The position numbers were made by a program, and so were the translations under genes. Of a stretch of DNA of 64,000 nt, positions 43,360 through 51,968 are shown piece after piece; positions within the stretch are counted from its first letter, which is position 1, and every line of letters starts with the position of its first letter. The notes under the pieces are model-generated. The model was not told the DNA's origin, did not search any database, and saw only the letters and a program-made list of their open reading frames with translations. The DNA comes from JANLIQ01 sp964358205. GTDB lineage: Bacteria > Patescibacteriota > UBA1384 > 2-12-FULL-50-11. Where the stretch lies: assembly GCA_964358205.1 (NCBI GenBank), contig CAYHNZ010000001.1:1-64000 (forward strand), in the 5' to 3' direction.

Positions 43360-46218
43360 ATGCCAAAGCCAGATTTTTCCGCAGAAACAAAATCGCTTTT
43401 TGAAGTAGAAGAAAAAGTCCTGAAGTTTTGGGACGAACAGAAGATTTTTCAGAAATCCCTCGATAAGAACCCTAAAGAGAATATCTTTTCTTTCTACGAC
43501 GGCCCGCCGTTTATTACCGGCATTCCTCATTACGCCACGCTTTTGCCGTCTATCGCCAAAGACATTATTCCCCGCTATCAAACGATGCGGGGTAAATACG
43601 TTCGGCGGATTTGGGGCTGGGATACCCACGGCTTGCCGGCCGAAAACCAAGTCGAAAAACAGCTCGGCCTGAAGGTAAAAAAAGACATCGAAACGCTGGG
43701 AGTCGATAAGTTTATCGCTGCTTGTCGCAACTATGTTGGCGAAGTCTCGGATGCTTGGAAGTGGTACATCGACCACATCGGTCGCTGGGTCGATATGGAG
43801 GGCGCCTATCGAACGGACAGCCTATCTTATATGGAGTCGGTGCTTTCTGTGTTCAAACAGCTTTACGACAAAAACCTGATTTACCGTGGTCGCCGGACAT
43901 CGCTCTATTGTCCGCGTTGTGCCACGCCGCTCTCGAAGTTTGAAGTGACGATGGACGACGATTCGTATCGTGATGTTGAGGACCCGGCAGTTACAATTGC
44001 TTTCCCCCTTTTGGCCGACGACGTTTCACTCTTGGCCTGGACTACCACACCCTGGACTCTGCCTGCAAACCTTAGCTTGGCAGTCGATGAATTGGCCGAG
44101 TACGTCAAAGTAACCGACGGCAAGAAGCAGTACATTCTGGCGCATGAGGCCTTGTCACGTTACTCGGATTGCGACTTTGAGATTCTTGAAACATTTAAAG
44201 GTAAGAAATTGATTGGTCAGAAATATGAACCGCTTTACAGTTTCCTACCAACCAATCCGGCCACTGACTACCAAGTCTATCCAGCCGACTTCGTCTCGAT
44301 GGATGAAGGCACGGGAATTGTCCATATTGCTCCAGGCTTTGGCGAGGACGATACCAAACTCGGGGAGAAGGTCGGTTTGTCACTGCACGAAACGATTGAC
44401 GAAGCCGGGCATTTTATTCCCGAGGTCAAACCCTGGGCCGGTCAGTATTATAAAAAATCCAACTCCCAAATTTCCGCCGATTTACAAAAACGGGAGCTGT
44501 TATTTAAGGAAGAAACGATCACTCACTCCTACCCCCACTGCTACCGTTGCAGTACGCCGCTCATCTACAAAGCCCAGGTTTCTTGGTACTTATCGATTGA
44601 ACCGTTGCGAGCGCAGTTGCTCTCCAGCAATAAAAAAATAAACTGGATGCCCCAACATTTTGGCGACAAGCGATTTGCCCACAATATTACTAATGCACCC
44701 GATTGGTCGATCAGTCGCACCCGTTATTGGGGGACGCTACTACCGGTTTGGGAGACCGAAGATGGTGAGATCTTTGTGCCCGAATCAATTACCGAACTGG
44801 AAAAATTAAGCGGTCAGAAAATAGACGATTTACATCGCCCCAAGATTGACGAGGTTGTCTTGACCCTACCCAGCGGCAAAAAAGCTCGCCGAGTCAAAGA
44901 CGTGCTCGATGTTTGGTTTGAATCCGGCTCGATGCCCTACGCCCAGGACCATTATCCGTTTGAGCATCAAAAAGAATTTGACCAGCACTTCCCGACAGAT
45001 TTCATTATTGAATACACCGGCCAGCTTCGGGGCTGGTTTTATTATTTACATGTTTTGGCCACTGCCCTCAAAAAAAGCATCGCTTTTAAAAATGTGGCTG
45101 TAACGGGAGTGCTGATGGGCAACGACGGTCGAAAAATGAGCAAATCCTACGGCAACTACCCCGATCCCCGTGGGACGATTGAGAAGTACGGCGCCGAGTC
45201 GCTCCGGCTCTATTTCATGGGATCGAAGATAATGGCTGGCGAGGATCTGGTGATTGCCGAGGAGGATATTCGCGAACAATCCCGCTTGCTTAATGTTTGG
45301 CACAACGCCCTAAAGTACTACTCAACCTACGCCGGAATCCACCCTTCTCCCACCCGGCGGGTGGGAGAAGGGGGAAACAAAGATAATAAGGGCGAAAAAA
45401 ATGTGCTCGATCGGTGGGTTGAAGCCCGGCTCGAAGAGGCGATTAGGGACTACAGTCAGGGGTTGGATAACTTCGATTTTCAATGCTCGACCAAAGCCAT
45501 CCGGCCTTTTATTGAAGATTTATCGACGTGGTATATTCGACGGTCACGGGATCGTTTTGTCACGGGCGACCAAGCGGCGCTGGCGACTTTAGGGGCAGTT
45601 TTACAACGAGCGGCCATCGCTTTTGCCCCAACTCTGCCTTTTACCGGCGAGTATTTTTATCAGGTCCTCGGTGGTACGAAAGAGTCAGTTCACCTGGAAG
45701 ATTATCCGACTGTTGACGAGGTAGTACTGAAAACTGAAAAAGAAACTATTGCCGTCATGGCAACTGTGCGAACCGTGGCTTCAGTAGCCCATATGCAACG
45801 CGCCGAGGCCAAAATGCCCCTGCGCCAACCGCTATCAAACTTGACCGTTGGCGGATCGCCAGATCTAGCCAATCGGGAAGATCTGATTGAGATTTTACGG
45901 GACGAGATGAATGTCGAGAGCGTTGAATTTGGTCAAGAGACCAGGATAGATACCGAGCTGACGCCAGAGCTGAAAGCCGAAGGCCGCACCCGAGAGTTAG
46001 CTCGCAAGCTTCAGGAGGCTCGCAAAAAATCTGGCTTAAAAGTGGGCGAATTGGCCAGTTTCCACTACTTTACTCGTGACGACGAATTACGAGAGCTGAT
46101 TGAAAAACATTCGACCGAATTAGCGAAAACTGCTTCACTGCGCTCCATCGAGCCGATCGCCGATTCTCCTGGCTTAACTAAACTCGACGGCGAAGAGCTG
46201 GCCTACAAATTTGAGTAG
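43360..46218 (+). CDS. ileS: Isoleucyl-tRNA synthetase
   Basis: Class I synthetase, 952 residues. HIGH motif region PFITGIPHYATLLPS, WGWDTHGLPAENQVEK, the editing (CP1) domain with WTTTPWTLPANLSLAV, and KMSKS as DGRKMSKSYGNYPDPRG. CYRCSTPLIYKAQVSWYLSI is the post-editing segment. The C-terminal tRNA-binding region ends TKLDGEELAY. The eukaryote/archaeal-like IleRS type (952-1050 residues) often occurs in Patescibacteria. A perfect palindrome inserted at 45342-45372 adds HPSPTRRVGEGGNKD within the linker after the catalytic core, in frame. Confidence 0.96.
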   Translation: MPKPDFSAETKSLFEVEEKVLKFWDEQKIFQKSLDKNPKENIFSFYDGPPFITGIPHYATLLPSIAKDIIPRYQTMRGKYVRRIWGWDTHGLPAENQVEKQLGLKVKKDIETLGVDKFIAACRNYVGEVSDAWKWYIDHIGRWVDMEGAYRTDSLSYMESVLSVFKQLYDKNLIYRGRRTSLYCPRCATPLSKFEVTMDDDSYRDVEDPAVTIAFPLLADDVSLLAWTTTPWTLPANLSLAVDELAEYVKVTDGKKQYILAHEALSRYSDCDFEILETFKGKKLIGQKYEPLYSFLPTNPATDYQVYPADFVSMDEGTGIVHIAPGFGEDDTKLGEKVGLSLHETIDEAGHFIPEVKPWAGQYYKKSNSQISADLQKRELLFKEETITHSYPHCYRCSTPLIYKAQVSWYLSIEPLRAQLLSSNKKINWMPQHFGDKRFAHNITNAPDWSISRTRYWGTLLPVWETEDGEIFVPESITELEKLSGQKIDDLHRPKIDEVVLTLPSGKKARRVKDVLDVWFESGSMPYAQDHYPFEHQKEFDQHFPTDFIIEYTGQLRGWFYYLHVLATALKKSIAFKNVAVTGVLMGNDGRKMSKSYGNYPDPRGTIEKYGAESLRLYFMGSKIMAGEDLVIAEEDIREQSRLLNVWHNALKYYSTYAGIHPSPTRRVGEGGNKDNKGEKNVLDRWVEARLEEAIRDYSQGLDNFDFQCSTKAIRPFIEDLSTWYIRRSRDRFVTGDQAALATLGAVLQRAAIAFAPTLPFTGEYFYQVLGGTKESVHLEDYPTVDEVVLKTEKETIAVMATVRTVASVAHMQRAEAKMPLRQPLSNLTVGGSPDLANREDLIEILRDEMNVESVEFGQETRIDTELTPELKAEGRTRELARKLQEARKKSGLKVGELASFHYFTRDDELRELIEKHSTELAKTASLRSIEPIADSPGLTKLDGEELAYKFE
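45342..45372. repeat. In-frame perfect palindrome within ileS
   Basis: CCCTTCTCCCACCC (45342-45355) and GGGTGGGAGAAGGG (45359-45372) with loop GGC. It encodes PSPTRRVGEGG, absent from the expected helical connection between HNALKYYSTYAG and VLDRWVEARLEEA. It is comparable in style to palindromic elements known from Rickettsia proteins. Confidence 0.85.
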
Positions 46219-46567
46219 GGGCTTGACAGCCATCTCTAGCCTGGAGTAGCCTAGTTAGGCAGGTATCATGCCTGCGGGTCTTCCAAAGACCAATGACGTG
46301 TTACAAGGAATAGTCCGTATGATGCGTACGAGGGAAATAGAAGGCAAGCAAGAAAAAAAATCGGCGGAGTTATAACTTCCGCCACGGCTTAGGCAAATGT
46401 TCTGTTCGGATGTTGAACTTCGGTTCAAATCAGTCTAGAAATAAGCTCTAGCCAAAAGTAGGGCTGCGATCGGTTCAATCTTGATTCGATCCAGCCGGCA
46501 ATCATCCCGTTCTTTCATGAGAACACTTCCAACCGCCGGCCTCCTTCTGGAGGCCGGTACATTCATA
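46219..46567. other. 350-nt non-coding, hairpin-rich region; candidate structured RNA
   Basis: No ORF. TTGACA occurs at 46223-46228. Hairpins in order: GCAGG-TATCAT-CCTGC, GGTCTT-CC-AAAGACC, GGCGGA-GTTATAAC-TTCCGCC, and CCGGCCTCC-TTCT-GGAGGCCGG. The middle contains GAGGGAAATAGAAGGCAAGC and GTTGAACTTCGGTTCAA. I compared it mentally with RNase P, tmRNA, SRP and 6S cores and find no decisive motif. Confidence 0.4.
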
Positions 46568-46604
46568 TGAAAAAATGCCCGCTTCAATTGTTGAAGCGGG
46601 CATT
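46568..46604 (-). terminator. Intrinsic terminator of the lipoprotein hydrolase gene
   Basis: AATGCCCGCTTCAA (46574-46587) and TTGAAGCGGGCATT (46591-46604) form a 14-bp stem. On the minus strand it is followed by TTTTTTC. Confidence 0.9.
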
Positions 46605-46616
46605 GAAGGGAAGTGA

Positions 46617-48329
46617 TTACTTCCGACGAATTGCGATAGATGATGGTGCGGATTGGCCGCGAGGGGCGCGAGTCGATGGTTCGGTTGGCGAAATGCCGTT
46701 GTAGGTCATATGCAGGACGAACCTTCGGTCGTAACGCTTACCATTCGTGTCGTGAGCCAGAACAATGATATTCGAGGTCCGGGCTTTCCGTCGCTCGGGT
46801 GCGTTCCAGACGGGAGTTTCAGACTCATCGGGCCAGTAATCGATACCCAAAGTTTTGGAGGCACTGGGACTCATTTGATAGTTCCAGTCGTACCTTTGGT
46901 GAGGGAAGAAGACCCCCGGCGGGTAGCTGGGGTTGTACCAATAATTGCCCTGCCAAGCTCCGTATCGGTCGAACTCCTCAAACTGCACGTTCTCGATCGT
47001 CAGCTCGGTCGGTGAGTTGTTAGCGATCGTCACATCGACAGTCCAGTTTCCGTAGTAGCTGGACGCTTCACACGGCTCGGGGATTACGTTAAGCGACAGC
47101 CCGTTTTCGAGGGTCTGGATCCTCTGGTAGACTTCCGTGATAACAACCGGCTCATCCATAGTCAGGTGTCCGCTGTTTGGGAGGGTTTCTCGGTAGATGG
47201 TACCGTTGGTCATGTCGCCTATGCCGAATTGCTGGGCAAGGGCGCTGTTCGAGTTAACGACGTTGTCACCGTTACTAGCAAAGAAGAGGTAGTCAACCTG
47301 CCCTCTCTGAACATGCTGATAGGCATTGAGACTGGTCAAGGCGGCACTGTTTGGCAGGAGCTCCGCGATGGAATCATCGCCGATCGCTACCAACGGAATG
47401 CCAACTGGGCTAGTCAAAAATACACTCAAGTAGAAGCCGTACAAAAGCGTTAAGCTCAAGTTGCAGCCAGAGTTAGGAACAGCCAAAAAGATGGCTCTTT
47501 TGACTTTCTTCGTTTCTCCGCTGACCTCGAGGGCGTAGCGAGTAACCAATCCACCCTTGGAATAACCGATGATGTCGACCGACTTGTCGGCAAAACCGCC
47601 TTCGCGGATGGCCCTAGCTAGCTCGGCTCCGGCTTTTGCAAACGGGACCCGGTCGTCGTAACGGAACGAGTACGAAGCGTCGTAACCGCCGACAGAAAAG
47701 GCTCTGTTGATGGCAGGTTTCATTTCGTCGGCGGTTTGAGAGACGCCGTGAACGATTATGACTGGTCGGTTTTTAGCTCCAAGGTCTAGGCTAATTCTCG
47801 TCAGGCCGTAGTCCGCATCTGGTGAGTTGAATACTGTCGAGATGCCAAGTACGAGCCGAGAAGCGATAGTCGGCGACCGCCCGCGATCAAACATTTCCGG
47901 GCTGACCGTGATGACGATTTTGCCGTTTTGGCGCTTGACTTCGTACGCTCCGACAGGAGAGTTTCCGTCAAGCGAAGCGACAAATAGCGTGCCCGGTTGA
48001 GTGGTGTCAGGATATTCGACTTGAATGGTCTGGAGAGGAGCAGAGGGCATCTCAATATTGAGTGTTGGCTGTAAAGCCTTTTCGCCCGGTTGAGCGAAAT
48101 TTGGCGCCGTCTGCTCAGTGACGGGCAAACTGGTAGGGCCGCCGAAGGTTCCGGCGGGAATGGTGATCCTGGCCTGGCCGATGTCGCCAGTGGCAACTTG
48201 GTTGGCCGGAATATCGATCGCGATACGGTTAAAGGTGTTGGATCCGCCCGATTCTCCACCTCCACCACCACAACCGACGAGTGTCAAAATTAGAACGCTA
48301 ACAAGCGCCCAAGAACGGATTTCTGTCAT
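46617..48329 (-). CDS. Lipoprotein with alpha/beta-hydrolase (lipase/PGAP1-like) domain
   Basis: 570 residues from ATG 48329, which has GAGGAT 5 nt upstream. The N-terminus ALVSVLILTLVGCGGGGG is a lipobox-type signal (LVGC), so the mature Cys is probably lipidated. A beta domain (about 40-190) precedes the hydrolase: RPVIIVHGVSQTADEMK is the oxyanion strand, IIGYSKGGLVTRYALE is the G-x-S-x-G nucleophile elbow, and FLAVPNSGCN follows. The acid and His probably lie near YLFFASNGDNVV and LPNSGHLTMDEP. A C-terminal Trp/Tyr-rich beta domain completes the protein. Likely an extracellular lipase or esterase; substrate unknown. The frame continues upstream to 48410, but that part lacks signal logic. 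Confidence 0.8.
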   Translation of the reverse strand: MTEIRSWALVSVLILTLVGCGGGGGESGGSNTFNRIAIDIPANQVATGDIGQARITIPAGTFGGPTSLPVTEQTAPNFAQPGEKALQPTLNIEMPSAPLQTIQVEYPDTTQPGTLFVASLDGNSPVGAYEVKRQNGKIVITVSPEMFDRGRSPTIASRLVLGISTVFNSPDADYGLTRISLDLGAKNRPVIIVHGVSQTADEMKPAINRAFSVGGYDASYSFRYDDRVPFAKAGAELARAIREGGFADKSVDIIGYSKGGLVTRYALEVSGETKKVKRAIFLAVPNSGCNLSLTLLYGFYLSVFLTSPVGIPLVAIGDDSIAELLPNSAALTSLNAYQHVQRGQVDYLFFASNGDNVVNSNSALAQQFGIGDMTNGTIYRETLPNSGHLTMDEPVVITEVYQRIQTLENGLSLNVIPEPCEASSYYGNWTVDVTIANNSPTELTIENVQFEEFDRYGAWQGNYWYNPSYPPGVFFPHQRYDWNYQMSPSASKTLGIDYWPDESETPVWNAPERRKARTSNIIVLAHDTNGKRYDRRFVLHMTYNGISPTEPSTRAPRGQSAPSSIAIRRK

Positions 48330-48381
48330 ATTATCCTCATTGTGAAAGTTCGAAACCTTCACTATCAGCTTTACAGTACCT

Positions 48382-48417
48382 AAAAAAACGGCCGGATTGA
48401 AATTAATCAATCCGGCC
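48382..48417 (-). terminator. Intrinsic terminator of the TolB/CsgG-like gene
   Basis: GGCCGGATTGA and TCAATCCGGCC form a stem; on the minus strand it is followed by GTTTTTTTAGG. Confidence 0.9.
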
Positions 48418-48434
48418 AGGGGATTCGGGGCGAT

Positions 48435-49031
48435 TTAGTTACCGATGATAGGATAGGGCTTGAGCCAGTCTTTGAGTAGATCACGCAGACCGTTAGCGAC
48501 GGCGATTATTTGACGATCACTCCCCTTATCGAGACCAGCAAAGACACCGCCACCAGATTTGCCCTTAATGGTTTTGGCGCTGACTATTGGCTCCTTCTTT
48601 TTGGCGTCAACCATCCAGACTTTCAGAGTTGCTGTGCCTTCGCGTTTGGCGACCAGAAACTGCTGGATTAAACGTTGGTCGGTATCGGTGATAACGACGA
48701 AAATAACCAAATCAGCTTGGAGTAGGTTGCCGAGTGCGTAAAGTGTCTCTCTCTTCCACACTTCTTCGTCAGCAAAGTCAATTTTCAAGTTTTGAATCGC
48801 TTGAGCGACGGTTTCGGCGTCAATAACGACAAAATTCCGTTTCTCAAACTCCTCCTTCAGAAACTTGCCACCATGCGCAATTTGCTTATCAGTCAGTGCT
48901 TGCCACTTTTCACCAGTGATGCTCCTGACCGGCACTATCGCGACCTTGGTTTCCTTGGGAATGTAGGTCTGGGCTGAAGCTATATTGGCCACCAGCAGAA
49001 CAACGATTATCAACAATTTTTTCATGTTCAT
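48435..49031 (-). CDS. Exported protein with TolB-N/CsgG-like nucleotide-binding-type fold
   Basis: 198 residues with a clean signal peptide (KKLLIIVVLLVANIASAQ). The mature part starts KVAIVPVRSITGEKW, followed by LKEEFEKRNFVVIDAETVAQ and LLQADLVIFVVITDTDQRL, then LKVWMVDAKKKEPIV. This strand-helix order (first strand ending in P, paralogous helix with E-F-x-x-x-x-F, LGADLVI strand) is that of the TolB N-terminal, CsgG/FlgO and LpoB superfamily. GGAGG lies 5 nt before the ATG, unlike the leaderless core genes. A frameshifted relative lies at 54755-55466. Function unknown; a surface-assembly role is possible. Confidence 0.65.
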   Translation of the reverse strand: MNMKKLLIIVVLLVANIASAQTYIPKETKVAIVPVRSITGEKWQALTDKQIAHGGKFLKEEFEKRNFVVIDAETVAQAIQNLKIDFADEEVWKRETLYALGNLLQADLVIFVVITDTDQRLIQQFLVAKREGTATLKVWMVDAKKKEPIVSAKTIKGKSGGGVFAGLDKGSDRQIIAVANGLRDLLKDWLKPYPIIGN

Positions 49032-49132
49032 TTCCCTCCAATGAGGATGCGCAAATTATACCGAAAAATCAGCCAGACTTCCACCCATCCCAGACCAATT
49101 TCCGGTGGCTGTCGGTTTAGCCTTACTTCAAG

Positions 49133-49144
49133 TAGAATCAGGTC
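49133..49144 (+). promoter_or_regulatory. plsC -10 box, leaderless arrangement
   Basis: TAGAAT at 49133-49138 followed by 6 nt and ATG 49145. Confidence 0.5.
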
Positions 49145-49792
49145 ATGTTGTTTGCTATTGCTCAATATTTTTCGGCCGGGATGTCGTTAATTTTATTGCG
49201 GTTATTTACGAATTTACAGATCAAGGGACTCAAAAATCTCCAAGAGGTATCGAAGCCGTTTATTGTCGTGACCAACCACGAAAGTCACCTTGACCCCCAG
49301 CTAACTGGTGTCGCTCTCTTATGGCGACCGTCGTTGTTTCCCCTGCGCTATATGACCAAAAATGAGTTTTTTCGAATTCCGGTCTTTAATCTTTTTATAT
49401 GGTTATTGGGTGCTTTTAAGGCGCACCGTAAGCAGGGTATCGGCCGATCGCTGTTGACGCCCATTCGGATATTGGAGCGCGGCGGCGCCGTGATTATGTT
49501 TCCCGAGGGTCGAATTATACCTGAACGCCCTCACCTCGGTGAAGGTCGTCGAGGCGCCGCTATTTTAGCTTTGAGTACTAGAGCGGCACTGGTACCGATG
49601 TCGCTCCACACTCCAGCCGGTTTCAGTTTGGTTGATTTCTTTTTCAAGCGAAAAACGGTGGTGATCAATATCGGCTCTCCGTTTTATCTTAATAATTTAG
49701 ACTATCCCGACTTGACTGATCAGTTTACCTACGCCGCCACCCAGGTGATTATGCAAAAAATATCCGATCTGTATTACCAGCACGGGTATTGA
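49145..49792 (+). CDS. plsC: 1-acylglycerol-3-phosphate acyltransferase family protein
   Basis: 215 residues. The PlsC/LPLAT motifs are in place: VVTNHESHLDPQL (motif I, H-x4-D), the LGAFKAHRKQGIG region (motif II) and VIMFPEGRIIPER (motif III). A short hydrophobic N-terminus (LFAIAQYFSAGMSLILLRL) associates it with the membrane. It would esterify the sn-2 position of lysophosphatidate, or remodel lipids scavenged from a host. No other phospholipid synthesis genes are in the window. Convergent with the Cys-rich protein operon, with a terminator between. Confidence 0.85.
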   Translation: MLFAIAQYFSAGMSLILLRLFTNLQIKGLKNLQEVSKPFIVVTNHESHLDPQLTGVALLWRPSLFPLRYMTKNEFFRIPVFNLFIWLLGAFKAHRKQGIGRSLLTPIRILERGGAVIMFPEGRIIPERPHLGEGRRGAAILALSTRAALVPMSLHTPAGFSLVDFFFKRKTVVINIGSPFYLNNLDYPDLTDQFTYAATQVIMQKISDLYYQHGY

Positions 49793-49804
49793 GAACAGCC
49801 CAAC

Positions 49805-49836
49805 TAAAAAACTCCCCGCCTGGTAGGGCGGGGAGC
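49805..49836 (-). terminator. Intrinsic terminator of the VKOR-pilin operon
   Basis: CTCCCCGCC-TGGTAG-GGCGGGGAG; on the minus strand followed by TTTTTTAG. The stem is symmetric and could also serve plsC. Confidence 0.85.
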
Positions 49837-49859
49837 GGGTGGCCGGCGTTCAGCAGAAC

Positions 49860-50306
49860 TTATAGTTTCTCTATGCCGACACCGACGGCACCGATTGCTT
49901 GTCTGCACGGCTTACCATCACAACCGATGTTTGTCGGCGTCCAACCGAACTCATGGTCGAGACACCAGCCCAGGAAAGTCTTCACCCCTGTTTCCTGGTT
50001 AACACAGAAGACTTTGCGCCATAAGGCGTCGAGAGTCTTGCGCATGTTGCATTTCTTCCATGGGTTAGAGCACTTCCTGCTGTGGGTGACACAGAAGTCT
50101 TCCTGTGTCCTGACGGAATCGGTATCGACTTCGATAAGGTCGTAAACCCCACCGCAGCTTCCCCGACCATGCTCATTAGAAACACCATCCGGGCAGGGAG
50201 GGCGACGTGGCGTCCAGCAAGAGCTGTCGGCGGCCCAGGCTAGAGAAGCGTAAGTGACGAAGACGGCCACTAGGGCCATCAGTTTTGTTAGAGTCCTACT
50301 TTTCAT
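49860..50306 (-). CDS. Secreted Cys-rich protein
   Basis: 148 residues from ATG 50306. Signal peptide (LTKLMALVAVFVTYASLAWA). The mature part contains ten Cys within about 120 residues (including SSCW, PPCPDG, GSCGG, FCVTHSRKC, KKCNMRK, VFCVNQ, GWCLDH and GCDGKPC), indicating up to five disulfides. I do not recognise the family. The start overlaps the pseudopilin stop by 11 nt, so the two are coupled, and the operon begins with a disulfide-forming VKOR-like protein: a coherent oxidative-folding unit. The frame is open back to 50561 but lacks a signal there. Confidence 0.75.
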   Translation of the reverse strand: MKSRTLTKLMALVAVFVTYASLAWAADSSCWTPRRPPCPDGVSNEHGRGSCGGVYDLIEVDTDSVRTQEDFCVTHSRKCSNPWKKCNMRKTLDALWRKVFCVNQETGVKTFLGWCLDHEFGWTPTNIGCDGKPCRQAIGAVGVGIEKL

Positions 50307-50931
50307 TGGATTGCTCCGTTTTGAAGATGTGGTCAAGTTCCCACTTCTCGGTGGAATCGAACCATCTGACCGATCCTTGAGCGTTGACGCCCCGGACCTT
50401 GTACTTAACGGGGTGGTCGGTGGGGTTGGGGATCGAGTAGGTATAGAGCTTCTTGCCAAACTCGTGGCTTTGAGCTTTGCACTGCCCGCTACCCAAACCG
50501 CAGTTGAAGTTGTGCCACTCCATGTCTTTGATGATCGAGTTCTGCCCCTCTTGAAACTCAACTATGAGTTCTGGAAGACAAACTTCCACTTGCAGTTGAG
50601 CGTAACTCAAGGGGTAATAGAACGAAAAACCGCTGACAATCGAGTGGAGAATCCGAGCATCTTTGCCCGTCCGCTTGTCGTAGAGTTCCCGATCTTCGTT
50701 AATGACACCGACGTCGATCAAGGACTTGAGTCTGGGCGGGAAGTACTGATCGTTATCAGTCCGATAGATCTCAATGGCCTTCGCCACTTGGCCTAAACCG
50801 GCAATTTCCGGCTGTTTACGAGCTTCGCCGATAGCGCTGCTGAAAACAGGGGAAAGAAGTGCTGCCAGCACCCCAAGAATGGCGATGACGACGATGATTT
50901 CAACGAGCGTGAAACCGATGAGGCGTTTCAT
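50296..50931 (-). CDS. Type IV pilin-like/pseudopilin protein
   Basis: 211 residues. The N-terminus MKRLIG-FTLVEIIVVIAILG is a class III prepilin signal: short basic leader, cleavage after Gly6, then Phe1 and Glu5 with a 20-residue hydrophobic helix. The globular domain has the GEARKQPEIAGLGQVAKAIE helix and a YRTDNDQYFPP loop typical of GspG/PilE pseudopilins, then a Cys-containing beta part (EVCLPEL, FNCGLGSGQCKAQ). The three Cys fit the adjacent disulfide-forming gene. It starts 3 nt after the VKOR-like stop. Assembly ATPase, peptidase and PilC are not in the window. Expected to join a surface pilus. Confidence 0.85.
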   Translation of the reverse strand: MKRLIGFTLVEIIVVIAILGVLAALLSPVFSSAIGEARKQPEIAGLGQVAKAIEIYRTDNDQYFPPRLKSLIDVGVINEDRELYDKRTGKDARILHSIVSGFSFYYPLSYAQLQVEVCLPELIVEFQEGQNSIIKDMEWHNFNCGLGSGQCKAQSHEFGKKLYTYSIPNPTDHPVKYKVRGVNAQGSVRWFDSTEKWELDHIFKTEQSNEK

Positions 50932-50934
50932 TGT

Positions 50935-51786
50935 TTATTTTTTCCCCAGCGTTGTTACCGCTGTGTTGGCGACGATTCGCCGGTCTTGGACCTCAAGAAT
51001 GAAGTGCGGTTGGTCGGGCGAGAAGTTCCAACTTTGGAGGTCGTCTCGATTGATGATGACTACTGGACTTTTGGGAGCCCATTCGGCCATCTGCGGTTCG
51101 AGACCCAGAGCCAGAATAATCGGGCTCTTGCCTTGTTGGTGAAGTAGTTTGAGGGCTGTTTGTAACCCGTTAATGGGGCAACCACACTGGGTCCAGACGA
51201 GGATAGTCGAAGTGGACGTCAAGAGCGGTCGCGAAGGCAGGGTACTGCCAACTTCTGGACCGCTGTTGGTGGCGCTGGATCGTAAACCCAGGCTCAAGAG
51301 CAAGCCCTTGGCGGCAATATTGGTACTTGGTAGAGCCCTAATCGCCACCGCCAGAATCAGACTCAAAGCCCAAGCCCCCAGAGCGAATTGGCCAAGCCGT
51401 TCTTTACTGCTGAAGGTAACTTGGAGAAAGAGGGCGATGACACCAGCCCAGACGACGCCACAGAGCCAGCAAGGGTGATACCCGAGCTGCATTAGCCCGA
51501 GCGGAAGTGGGCTTAGCACTCCGGCGACGAGAACCGCCGCCTCGATGTTCTTTCGGAGCAGTTGGTTCTTACTGAACCCAGCCAGCAGTAGGGTTAGGCC
51601 GAAACCAACTCCCATAATGGGTAGGCCAACCTGCTCTAGCCAATTGCGAGAGTGGCACGTCGGGCACCACTGCAACAATAGAGCCAGAGAACTTATGGCG
51701 ATGACGATTGAGCCCAGCGACCACCATACTGTCTTGACAGACAACGGCGAAGCTAGGCGTGAGCGTAACGAACTATTTGATGTCAT
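50935..51786 (-). CDS. VKOR/DsbB-like membrane oxidoreductase fused to a thioredoxin-like segment
   Basis: 283 residues. Helices near 20-40, 52-70, 82-105, 108-128 and 135-155. QWCPTCHS follows the first helix and HPCWLCGVVWAG lies in a later one, giving two CxxC pairs like the loop and active-site pairs of VKOR/DsbB. VGLPIMGVGFGLTLLLAG resembles the VKOR TM2 motif. The C-terminal soluble part contains TILVWTQCGCPINGLQTAL, a thioredoxin-type strand ending in a C-G-C-P redox site. Expected role: oxidation of exported Cys pairs using quinone. Its operon partners are a Cys-bearing pseudopilin and a ten-Cys secreted protein, which supports this. A GAGG sequence precedes the ATG. Confidence 0.7.
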   Translation of the reverse strand: MTSNSSLRSRLASPLSVKTVWWSLGSIVIAISSLALLLQWCPTCHSRNWLEQVGLPIMGVGFGLTLLLAGFSKNQLLRKNIEAAVLVAGVLSPLPLGLMQLGYHPCWLCGVVWAGVIALFLQVTFSSKERLGQFALGAWALSLILAVAIRALPSTNIAAKGLLLSLGLRSSATNSGPEVGSTLPSRPLLTSTSTILVWTQCGCPINGLQTALKLLHQQGKSPIILALGLEPQMAEWAPKSPVVIINRDDLQSWNFSPDQPHFILEVQDRRIVANTAVTTLGKK

Positions 51787-51847
51787 AAGACCTCGTTCGG
51801 TGAAGTTTCGATTTCCCTTGATGTCAAGGAACCTCTGAATCCCCGAT

Positions 51848-51876
51848 ATTCTGCGCCGAATCAGCCCCTATGTCAA
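51848..51876 (-). promoter_or_regulatory. Promoter of the VKOR-pilin-Cys-rich operon
   Basis: Minus strand TTGACA (51871-51876), 17-bp spacer, CAGAAT (51848-51853). The palindrome CCTTGACATCAAGG lies downstream in the leader (about 51817-51830) and could be an operator or hairpin. Confidence 0.75.
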
Positions 51877-51968
51877 TAGCCTTGTCAGCATTTTGCAATT
51901 ATTGCTTTTAATACCCCGACGGCTTGTCGGAGATATTAATTTACTGCAAATGTTGTTAGCATAATTAT

